A stretch of DNA of 64,000 nt from Isoetes taiwanensis (taxonomy: Eukaryota; Streptophyta; Lycopodiopsida; Isoetales; Isoetaceae): contig JAJEKV010000063.1 in assembly GCA_021234155.1 (NCBI GenBank), positions 1-64,000 of the forward strand, read 5' to 3'. This document shows, piece by piece, positions 33,153 through 42,479 of the stretch. Under the pieces are notes generated by a model. The model had not been told where the DNA came from. It did no database searches and saw only the letters and a list, made by a program, of their open reading frames with translations. Each line of letters opens with the position of its first letter. The stretch's first letter is position 1. The translations under genes were made by a program, and so were the position numbers.

Positions 33153-36100
33153 GAAGGACGAAAGCCAAAAAGTTTATTAATCAGAGAAAAAGTACAAAAT
33201 TTACATGTCTCATCTAACCGTAAGCACACGAGATGCCACAGAGCACGAGCCCAAGCACAAATGTACTTACCCGCAATAGGAGACTAATGATAAGAATCAA
33301 TTCAAGATACCAATCCGTGATGCGTTCCACCAGCCTTCGAAGTCAAGGGAAGAACACTCGTAGGGTCACCAATATCTTTTTTCTCGGGCCCATCGTAATA
33401 ACACCGGTGCGCATGAATAAATGCCCCGAAGATGTGGTGTTCGCGACGCCCCATATCGACCATAGGAGCCAACCAGAACCAAGATGAAATGCCCTTTGTT
33501 TAACTGGAGGCCATGCGTTGGGATAAGACGCCAAAAGGATGCATCGGTAGTCCAATGTACCGTTAAAACAAACCTTGTAGCCGACCATGCCGGTTGAACC
33601 TCGTGATCGATCAAAGAGACAATGCTCAAGAGTCTCAACGTCCGGTGAGGCGTGAGCGGGCATACCGCAGATATAATGAGGATCATAGCGATGTCGAAAA
33701 GGCATTAACCCGGCACTGGTGGATAACCCGCCACCACAAGATGAGACTTTAGGGTGGAGCAACCTATCCCAAAGCCATCGCCATGTACGCACACAAAGTG
33801 GGTCGTGGAACATGTAGGTGCCACCCATCCGCAACCGGAGGGGTTGTGGTGCTAAAAGAAGGCGATATAATCGACCCGACAAATTGCTTGCCTTTGTGAA
33901 TATTTTCATGACAAATCCCATGGCACCCTTTCAAGCAGCACCAACTTGCACTATGAGAGGCAAATTTTCTCACACCTTCTCCCATAGAGATACATCCCAA
34001 CGAGAGAGCAGGAACTTTGCCCCAAATTCAAAGCCAAGACAAGAGGCTTACCCTCCTCATACCATGCTTGAATAGAGACAACACCTGCAAGAACCCATCG
34101 CCTCTGTGGTAAGGGGATGAACCGAGGCTGCCAATGGAGGTGCCGAGGGGTCTCGAGGCGCAGTGCCCACCACCATGGAGTCTCCAATAGGGTGTGGATA
34201 GAGGGGCATGGCCGAAAAAGATGTCCGATCGCCTCCCATGCCGCCAACAAGCCACGCAAAAAAAATGGAGAAGCTTGGAAAAGGCTGCAGACCAAATAAA
34301 GCCCAAGGTAGGACTGGTTTGACATGTACCTTCTTGCCTAGAGGGATACAAAAGGACCAAGAGCTTGTCTAAGAAGGCGTGAACCAGAGAGTCATCCTCA
34401 CCATTCGAGAGTCTCCAAATGAACTTTGAAATAAGCACTTTGCTCTGCAAAGTAAGAAGTCCATCATACCCGCACCACCCGCCCATTCGAAGGATGCACT
34501 TCACCAAGCCATCTTTAACCACGGCACCTTCCTCAAGACTCTGCCCAAATAAAGTTTCAACTATTGCAATGAGCTCACGACTTTGATCCGTGATGCTAGC
34601 AATAAGGATGCCATATAAACATGGGTACTACTAAGGACCGACTTGGCCAATCGTAATGCGACCGCAAGAGACAACTTAGCAAAGGGACCACCGTAACAAG
34701 TGCTTCTCCAAACCCCTAATGATCTCCTCCCATGCAGCCCCATAGTAACATGGATGCCAACCGAATCCCCAACAACTTGATGGCCTGTCCATGCGCAAGT
34801 AATTTCCATGGATAATCGTGGAACACATGCCTGAGCCGGATTATCCAATGTCCACAAAGTCGCACACTTCCGCCACCCCACAAGAACACCAAGCCCGGCT
34901 GAAAAAAGTGTCTAAAAGCATTTTGGCAAAGCAAAGAAGATTCTCATCATTAGCGACTAGGAAGAGAAACGTGTCGCCGTGATATTGATTGCAAACCTCT
35001 TGTGTGCCGCCCTCCATTGCAAGACCATGGAGAAGTCCCTCCGTCGCTGCAATGGTGAATAATCAGACAAAGCCTCCAAGCAACAATTGTGAACAACAAT
35101 GGTGCTAAAGAGCATCCCCCGCGAATACCACCACGACCGAAAGTGAAAAGGCATGTGATGGCTCACCATGGAACAGATACGCCTCGAAAGCGTAGATATG
35201 CAACTTCATAATATCCGATGTGAATTGTTCCCCAAATCCCAGCCTTAGCATACAACGACGATGAATTCCCAAATGACACCGCCATAAGCTTTTGCAAAAT
35301 CAAGCTTAAGGTATACAACCGAAAGGTTTTGCCTACGCGCCCAATAAATTCCCCGTAAGCAGCAAAGAACATTATTCAAAATGCACCGCTTTTGGAAGAA
35401 AACCCGACCGGGTTGTTGAGATGGACTCGCCAAGATGTCCTTTACCCGCCTCTGCAAAAAGCCTTGGCTAAGATCTTTACGATGACAACAAGGTGATGGG
35501 CCGCCAATCTGAAATAGTCTCATGGATCCTTGACCTTTGGGATGAGTGAGATGGCACCTGTTTTAGAATTCTATCCAAAGCAAAGGACCGGCCGAAAGTC
35601 ACGTAAAGCATCATACACATCCGGCTCCACCATTCCCAATACTCCCGAAGAACTCAATTGGCAAACCATCCAAACCTCGGGCATTTGCCTTTTTCAGCTT
35701 CAAAGATCGCCGATTTTAAATCGCCGCCTATCATAGCCGCCTCTATTGACTCGCTACCGCTCACCGAGAGATGATGGGGGAAATTTTAGATAAAACAAAG
35801 ATCTTGCATTTCGATTGAAAGGGAAGATGTTTCTCCGGAAAAACGCCCGGAAGTGGTTATGCGATGTTTGCCTGAAGTTCACCCGGCTCTATTAGCGTCC
35901 GAACCATTCGCAAAAGCAATGAGGACATGGTTGATGTCATCGCGACACCTCTTAGCCGCATCGAAAAAAGAAGCCCGCATAAACGGTCTCCATCACGAAA
36001 CCACCGCAGACCGCCTTCATCTTTGCTTGCTGAATTTGCTCCTCCTCCAATGCTTGGATCTGCGGCAAAAATACCACGATCATGAACACTGAAGACGCCC

Positions 36101-36850
36101 CTGCCGAGAATGGAGCAGTCCCGATACAAAGTGTCCAAGAAGCACGACCTGCCGGCCGCAGACTCGATCCCACTCTTTGGCAAAACCCTTGACCGCCGCA
36201 ATTGCATCCACTATGCCGGCCATACCGACGCCGATTGAAGGCGCTTGTCCAAGTATTCTTGCAACCTTCTTGAAAGTCAAGATCCTTTAAGAACTTCACG
36301 CTTCAAGCTTAAAACACGCCCTTCCGTGCCGCCGCCGCAGGGGGCTCGTTCAAATGAATTGCGATGGTGGTCTCAAACCGAAGTTATCTCTCGAGACGAA
36401 TCGAAAGAGACCTGAAGTGCCGCGAATCAGATTCCGCAGATTCCAATAAGCTCTATCCAACCGAGCTTGCGCCACCCCCACCAACTTGACCATTGCACCA
36501 AGTGAAGGCACCTTCACCATCAATCTCCCCGAGGTTGCGGTCATGGAGTAGACGAAGCCACCGGGCCATGCTCAAAACCAAACACCACCAGAGAGGTCGC
36601 CCCAACCGTCAGACTCCACTTCCACCATATTGAGATCCCCAACAAGAAGCCATGAAATGTGGCAGCCTAAGCTAAGTATCTTCCCTCGCAAAGAGGCCCA
36701 CAAAGGAAGCTCTCTCGATGAGGTCTATTGTGGGCATAAACATTAATTAGACCATATTTAACCCCTTGCTCCTCGCCATACAATTAGGGGCCCAACGACC
36801 AAAGCGATCAGCTGAGTAAAGATGACTCTTGTCATTTCATATCAACTCAG
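33123..36850 (-). mobile_element. Antisense L1 LINE, ORF2 and 3' end
   Basis: The minus strand ends in GGCTTTCGTCCTTCAA followed by a long A run (T run at 33124-33152 on plus). Upstream lie the terminal zinc region, RT and part of the endonuclease. The ORF1 and the first part of the endonuclease are absent, so it is 5' truncated near 36850. The last 1.3 kb is very similar to the plus-strand copy at 37880-39168. Confidence 0.8.
33343..36850 (-). pseudogene. L1 ORF2 (antisense copy), active site altered
   Basis: Minus-strand blocks in order. The endonuclease has DLNMVEVES (about 36620) and EGAFTWCNGQVGG, then a run resembling ARLDRAYWN (about 36515-36430). RT follows with VYLKLDFAKAYGG near 35310 and LACKSVLSSTHVYMASLLL-like text near 34620. 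The active-site motif reads QYHGDTFLFL at 34973-34987, that is Y-H-G-D where Y-A-D-D is expected. The C-terminal zinc region near 33640-33920 keeps the HLGSGWLLWSIW block. More than ten stops and frameshifts break it. One in-frame piece (33921-33343) of 192 codons survives. Confidence 0.75.
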
Positions 36851-37007
36851 AAATCTTTGTAAAAGCTATAGCAAAGATTTAATTTTAGGCCCATACCGGC
36901 CGTGCGCCATACTTATTTTAACCGTAATATACCCGAATTGTCCATGATCTGATGCATATTCTTGATGTAGCTGAGTTTCAGGAATACTAAAGTCTCCAAT
37001 ATCCTTG

Positions 37008-37137
37008 CTCCCAGAACTCATATTGTGCATGCTTTTAGCTCCAAAATTTCCTTTCTTGTTGGTGTATCCATGCTCCCATAACTCATATTGTGCATGCTTT
37101 TAGCTCCAAAATTTCATTTCTTGTTGGTGTATCCACC
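37008..37137 (+). repeat. 65-bp tandem duplication
   Basis: CTCCCAGAACTCATATTGTG (37008) and CTCCCATAACTCATATTGTG (37073) start two units. Both contain CATGCTTTTAGCTCCAAAA and TTTCTTGTTGGTGTATCCA, with three or four differences in all. Confidence 0.88.
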
Positions 37138-37640
37138 TCTGGATGTATTAGCCTCTCTCTTAGAATTAGCAGTATTTTTTTGCAAGTCTCCCATTGTGCA
37201 GGTGCCCTCAGGGCTTTCAGATAAGGAAATGCAGGCAAAGAATTCCTTCTCTAACCATTTATCACTTAAAGCTTCGTATTCAGAATCTGAACTATAAGGC
37301 CTGCCGTCTGAGTCATATTCCCATTCCATGTTTCGGATAAAGCAGGGTATCTAAGGAATTCATTAAATCTGTTCACCAATCTTTTTCCTGCCATGCATCG
37401 TGTGAACTTTTCTTTATATGGGAAGCCTATCCTATTACATTTTGCTGGCAGTAGGCTTTGACTTGAAATACTCAGAATAGATCTAGTCTGGACGATTTTC
37501 ATACCTTGTAAACGGCGGTTGCTTTTTATCTCATGCTTGAATTAGACTTTTCCTCTGCCTTTTTAGGCCAGCTACTGTGTGTACTGGTGCCAGACGTCCA
37601 TTGCCATCGCTGTCGCTTAGGGTTAGGTAAGTTTTGGTCC
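37114..37640 (-). pseudogene. Unidentified host-like coding fragment inside the composite
   Basis: The minus frame 37329-37114 reads MEWEYDSDGRPYSSDSEYE then LSDKWLEKEFFACISLSE. This is acidic, well-formed protein text unlike the LINE proteins around it. Just upstream another frame gives GFPYKEKFTRCMAGKRLVNRF and FLRYPALSETWN, and near 37640-37590 SDSDGNGRLAPVHTVAGLKR. The three pieces lie in shifted frames with possible AG/GT borders between them. They may be exons or a decayed gene. I do not recognise the family. The downstream 65-bp duplication cuts into the last piece. Confidence 0.35.
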
Positions 37641-37879
37641 AGCAGATTTCGACTAAGTGTTTTAGCACATTAATTGCTTCCATGTAAAGAATTGGAAAAT
37701 GTATTTAGGATTTACATGGTCATACTAAATAAAACCAAATATCTTACTATGCTTATCCCACCCTAAGCATTGTTCATACTCAATACATTTTATAAGAATC
37801 TCCCGATGTCATGGAGTATATAAACCATATAACCACACCAGAAGTTAAAATTCGATTCCCAATCCATTCTTGGGGCACT

Positions 37880-39168
37880 TCTTGGGTATGATGGACTTCT
37901 TACTGTAGAGCAAAGTGCTTATTTCAAAGTTCATTTGGAGACTCCTGAATGGTGAGGATGACTCTCCTGGTTCACGCCTTCTTAGACAAGCTCTTGGTCA
38001 ATGTATCCCTCTAGGCAAGAAGGCTGTCAAACCAGTCCTACCTTGGGCTTTATTTCAGACTCTGCAGCCTTTTCCAAGCGCTTCTCCATTTTTGCGTGGC
38101 TTGTTGGCAAATGGGAGGCACCGACATCTTTTCTCCGCCATGCCCCTCTATCCACACCCTATTGAGACTCCATGGTGGTGGGCACCACCGCCTCCGGACC
38201 CCTCAAAGACCTCCATTGGCAGCCTCAGCCATCCCCTTTACACGTAGACGATGGGTTCTTGCGGTGTTGTCTCTACTGCCTTGACTTGAATTTCGTGCAA
38301 AGTTCCCGCCTCTCGCTTGGGATGTATCTCTATGGGAGAAGGTCGCAGAAAATTTGCCTCTCATAGTGCAAGTTGGTGTTGCTGAAAGGGTGCCATGGGA
38401 CCGGCTATGAAAATATTCACAAAGGCAAGCAATTTGTCGACGAGATATCGCCTTCTTTTAGCACCACAACCCTCCGGTTGCCGATGGGTGGCACCTACAT
38501 ATTCCACACACTTGGTGTCGTGACATGGCGATGGCTTTGGGATAGGTTGCTCCACCCTAAAGTCTCTCAGATCAGTAGTGGCGGTGTTATCCACAGTGCT
38601 CTCATGTTAATGCCTTTCGACATTGCTATGATCCGCGCATATCTGCATGATGCCCGCCTCTCTGACGTTGAGACTCTTGAGCATTGTCTCTTTGATTGTC
38701 CCGAGGTTCAACCAAATAGGGTCCCGGCTACAAGGTTTGTTTAACAAGACATTGGACTCCGCCGATGCATCCATTTGGCATCCTATCCCAACGCATGGCC
38801 TCCAGCTAAACAAAGGGCATTTCATCTTGGTTCCGATTGGCTCCTATGGTCGATATGGGAGCGTCGCAGACACCACATCTTTCAGGGCATTTATTCATCT
38901 GCACATAGTGTTATTACAGTGGCCCAGAAAAAGATTTTGACAGCCTACGAGTGTTCTTCCCTTGACTCAGAACTGGTGGAACGATCCGATTCAAGATCTC
39001 TCAATTGATTCTTATCATTAGTCTCCTATTCTGGAGTAAGTACATTGTGCTCCAGGCTCGTGCTCCTGTGGCATCTCTGTGTGCTTACACAATTAGATGA
39101 GACATGTAAATTTTGTACTTCTTCTCTGATTAATAAACTTTTTGGCTTTCATCCTTCAAAAAAAAATA
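37880..39168 (+). mobile_element. Sense L1 fragment (ORF2 C-terminus and 3' UTR)
   Basis: It starts within ORF2 after the RT (GKVLISKFIWRL-like text near 37905) and runs through the zinc region (HCLFDCPEVQP near 38680; FHLGSDWLLWSIWERR near 38820). It ends TTCATCCTTCAAAAAAAA at about 39168. The sequence is close to the reverse complement of 34530-33150, so the two copies form a large inverted repeat. Frames shift several times and it is not functional. Confidence 0.78.
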
Positions 39169-39381
39169 AAAGTTTTAGATAAAACAGTGCACCTACATGG
39201 TAAGGGAACTTTTAATCATTCCTTATTTTCCTTTAACCCAGGGGTCATTTCATCATTTTCTTTTGCCCTAAGTTCCATTTATATTCTCCACAAGGAGCTC
39301 CTAAATATGATTCAAAAGGTTTCCCTACTACTAGGAATAGGTATAGTATTATATATATAAAAAAAAAAAAAAAAAAAAAAA

Positions 39382-39398
39382 ACTACCTTCATGAAATG
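39382..39398. repeat. Right 17-bp direct repeat of the composite
   Basis: ACTACCTTCATGAAATG, exact copy of 29544-29560, directly after the A run ending at 39381. Confidence 0.8.
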
Positions 39399-39980
39399 CT
39401 ATGTTGACTATGCTCGATACACATATATCTATGGGTCATGTGGGCCTTATCTTAGCAAAGAGTGTCTGTAATAATTGATGGGCTGCTGAGCTGACAGTTG
39501 AACTTTATACCTTTGGCTCTGCTGACTCTTTCTACTCTTTCTTCAATGCTAAAACTTGATTCCCTCTTTTCATAATCTAACTACCTTGCTGTCCTTTTCT
39601 GATATTCTTTGGAACTCCTTCATTGCCACTATTTGCTCAACTCTAATTCTTCATCTTGTAGGGGTTTTTGTTTGGCTATATCATTTTCCAGGTGTTGGTC
39701 AGGTATGGCATTGGAGTTGCTTGTTGGGGTCGTGGCTGGAATTTTGTACTTGGAGTTTTCTTACTCATTGTAAAAAAAGAGATCTGCCTCTATGATACCT
39801 CCATAATCAATCGATTTGTCTTCTTACTTTGCAACTTATCTATCAGCCTTTTCCTCCTAAGGGAAGGTTATAGTTGTATGACTTTTTGCTTCGCTACTTT
39901 TTGCTATGATTAGCAGAACTATGTATTGTTTCTCTTGATTAATGGAAAAATCTACTCTTACTCTCTCAAAAAAAAAAAAT
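39399..39980 (+). other. Unidentified segment ending in a poly(A) run
   Basis: The 3' part resembles an mRNA or LINE end: TGATTAATGGAAAAATC, then ACTCTCTC and 12 A (39969-39980). Frames at 39556-39913 are hydrophobic and overlap each other, with no motif I recognise. It may be the 3' untranslated end of another LINE inserted in the copia fragment that follows. Confidence 0.4.
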
Positions 39981-40080
39981 GGTGGGGGAGAAGAATCCCA
40001 GATGTACTTGGCCATGGGTTTAACTGCAGATGTCCCATTGACAAAAGCTGAATCATTGGAAATGGAAAAGGTTCCTTATA
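39981..40080 (+). pseudogene. Copia reverse transcriptase fragment, left of the L1 insertion
   Basis: The frame reads MGLTADVPLTKAESLEMEKVPY up to the insertion point. Across the inserted L1 it continues in the same frame at 46677 with RALIGCLLYLAN. This is the segment between the RT palm and RNase H in Ty1/copia Pol, normally of the form E-M-x-x-V-P-Y-x-x-x-I-G-x-L-x-Y. Earlier parts of this copia element are not seen in the window. Confidence 0.8.
40064..40080. repeat. Left 17-bp target-site duplication of the 6.6-kb L1
   Basis: GGAAAAGGTTCCTTATA, repeated exactly at 46660-46676 immediately after the L1 A-tail. Confidence 0.92.
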
Positions 40081-40090
40081 CCAGGACCCG

Positions 40091-40510
40091 ATGGATGAGG
40101 CCTTTCTAGAGGCTGTTCTCCAGGGACTTGGGTACCCGAGCATTCCCTTGGATCATGATGTAACAGTAGCTTACCTAGATAGTATCATAAATCAGACGTA
40201 CACATCTAACTCTAGAATAGGATTCTCTAGGCAGGCCTACGGGACCCATTATCTATGCATTCTCTGCTTCGATAGAGTAGGATCTTTAAGAATTGCGGCC
40301 CATAATACGATATCCGGCAAAGAGGGAAGATACTCAAGAAACATCTTTCGATTTCAGTTCCCGAGCGATTTGGCGCTGAACCTCTCCTCGCATTGGTCGA
40401 CTTTCTTCGATCTCAGTCGCCTTTCAGTTCTTGACGAACCTAGAAATTGTAGTTTGGAGGTTTGCTTTGGCAAATTAATTCTTTCTTCCCCGCCTTGGGG
40501 AATTTCGTGA
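40091..40510 (+). CDS. 139-codon ORF at the extreme 5' end of the L1
   Basis: An ATG ten bases inside the element opens a frame of 139 residues beginning MDEAFLEAVLQGLGYPSIPL. It continues with globular-looking text such as YGTHYLCILCFDRVGSLRIA and NIFRFQFPSDLALN. I recognise no domain. It is either an extra protein upstream of ORF1 or the N-terminus of ORF1 cut off by a frameshift: the next frame (40518 on) starts 8 bp after the TGA, and its reading frame is open for a few codons before its ATG. The other L1 in the window with a complete 5' end has low-complexity, not globular, text here. Confidence 0.5.
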   Translation: MDEAFLEAVLQGLGYPSIPLDHDVTVAYLDSIINQTYTSNSRIGFSRQAYGTHYLCILCFDRVGSLRIAAHNTISGKEGRYSRNIFRFQFPSDLALNLSSHWSTFFDLSRLSVLDEPRNCSLEVCFGKLILSSPPWGIS

Positions 40511-40517
40511 AAGAAAA

Positions 40518-41820
40518 ATGGTGGAGGCCGGACACCGTGGGAAGGGAAAGAAAACTATCGGCTACGTAGAAACAAAGGAGGATGAGGAATGGAATATGAT
40601 CTTCGTGTTGGAAGAAAGGAACGATGTGGCATGGAAAAATCTGGAAGAACCAGATGTTGCCTTTGAGATTATCAAGGATCAGCAAAAGGCGGCCGCCGCA
40701 TGGATGTTTCTGGGAAGGATCAATTTGTGCAAGCTTAGAAAAGATCAAGAAGATTGAAGAGGACTACGTAAGTTGGAGAGCAAATGATAGGGACCGGCAT
40801 GGAATACTTTGGAAATCCCGCAAGAAATGGACGTAAACCTCTACAAACTTATCACGGCTAAAACAAGGGCATAGCTAAGAGGACTGGCCGCAGCTTTAAA
40901 AAATAACATATTCCGTAAATCCATGAATGAGATGATGAATAGAACAAAGGAGATCCCGGTAGAAATGGAAAAGCTTAAATGGAACTCAAAGAGCCACAAT
41001 CAAGCCGATAAGGAGATGGGAGGATGCGATGATCGAAGTTATCGAGAGGCATCGGCGATTTTCAAGAATAATCTATCCTATGTCTCGACCAAAAAGCCGG
41101 ATAACGCCTCCAAGAATTATGAAATTCATCAAATACGCTTAAAGAGTGACACCAAGGCTTGCAAGATCCGACAAAGAATGGGTTCTTCAATCCCACGTAA
41201 GTGGATCAAGCAGGACCGCAAAAATTGTGAAGAGGTGCAGTCACGCCAGTCAACAAAAAATAGTACCAAAGTGGGGGACCACCATATCCGCAACAGAGCT
41301 CCAATCCTGGGTAAAAGCGACACGGCTAAAGGTTTGAATGTTGTCTCTTATAAAAATGCTCTTCTTAATCAGGTTAATTATGAGCTTAATTGCCTTGTCA
41401 TGTTAACGAGAGCGTATGAGATTAAGAAAGGGATTTTAGATCTTTCCGGCATCGTGGATTCCTCGGCCTCTGACTTATACTCTAAAAAGGGGATCCTTAT
41501 TCATTTTCCTGACAAATCCCCTTCTCTTGGTGAGGTTAAGTTCTGGATAACTAAGATTCAGAAAGTTCCGATCCTCTCCATTCTCAAAATAGACAACAAA
41601 ACCTTCCAAATTTTGTGCTCTGACGAGAATAGTGTTGGGTCTATTCTAGAAAAAGAGTGGATAATATTGGGAATAAGGATTTCTTTATCATGAGATGGAT
41701 CCCGATCTATATCCTAGGTAATTATGATTTAGTTTCCACCTCTACCCGGGTAACTTATCCCAATTTACCTCCCGGTCTCTCGACTAAATCCCACCTCGCA
41801 AGCTATTTCAAAAACCTGGG
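40518..41820 (+). pseudogene. L1 ORF1 with DUF4283-like domain (broken)
   Basis: 40518-40757 (lysine- and acid-rich, 79 codons) and 40923-41693 (256 codons) are in the same frame, separated by stops. The second part ends with the DUF4283-like region: GILIHFPDKSPSLGEVKFWI, VPILSILKIDNKTFQILCSD and EKEWIILG. After a frameshift near 41670 it continues DFFIMRWIPIYI up to about 41820. The basic, asparagine-rich middle suits RNA binding. No CCHC knuckle was found. Confidence 0.6.
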
Positions 41821-42479
41821 GAAGTCATTAGCATAAATATTCCCCAAACTAACTTCCCCCGCAGTGCATTTCAAAGAAGATCGATCCGAGTGGAGAAGGG
41901 AAATTACAAATAAGATTTCTCGAAAGCACACCCAGATTCAACCTTAAAATTGATTATTCTAAAATGCCTAAAAAAGGATATGGATAAAGGCAAAGGAATA
42001 AATTCGAGGAAAAGGGGAATAGATATACCCCTCCCCTTATTATCGACACAGAATGGAGACCCAAGAATAATGTTGTGCGTAATATGGATCCAAAGGGGAA
42101 AGCAAAGAACAAAGAACTGTGGGTATTAAGAATGGTAAGGACCGTGTGAGTTATGAAGGTAATTTTAAGATTGACAAAAATTGAATCTCATCTTTAAAAA
42201 ATATTGACCTATCATTCAAAAATTTCTCCTGATTTATGATCGCTTTCCATCCCTCAAACCGCCTCCTCTCATATTTTATGATGACACCAATACTAACAAA
42301 GAGGAGGAGTATGTGAGTGATAATGAGAACGAAGATATAAATTGGCAGCAGGTCACATATAAAAAAAGAGGAAGGGGCCAAAAAAAGATTTATTCTGGTC
42401 CTATTAGGGTGAGCCCAAGAAAAGCAAAAAATATTCAATCTAGGATAGCTAAGAATATTCAATAAGGTTTTAAATGATA

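Larger units (their letters stand above)
29561..39381 (+). mobile_element. 9.8-kb composite retroposed unit with poly(A) tail
   Basis: The unit is framed by the perfect 17-bp repeats and ends in poly(A) at 39359-39381. Inside, from left to right: a 5' leader and L1 ORF1 unit ending in its own short A run (29561-31488), 1.6 kb of AT-rich sequence, an antisense L1 (33123 to about 36850), a host-like coding scrap (37.1-37.6 kb), a sense L1 3' part (37880 to about 39168), and 190 bp of unknown sequence. Either other elements landed inside an L1, or an L1 carried a very long downstream segment with it (3' transduction). The sequence does not decide between these. Confidence 0.55.

Noticed and set aside
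36560-39170. A CRISPR-like or defence array suggested by repeated words between 36.9 and 37.2 kb
   Set aside because: Only two 65-bp units are present, adjacent and without spacers; this is a tandem duplication in plant DNA.
35784-39190. TTTTAGATAAAACA shared by about 35785 and 39173 as a target duplication
   Set aside because: The first copy lies in the middle of L1 coding sequence and neither side fits an element border.
39556-39913. Two hydrophobic overlapping frames as a membrane protein gene
   Set aside because: They overlap in different frames, lack a clear start context and precede a poly(A) end, so untranslated sequence is likelier.
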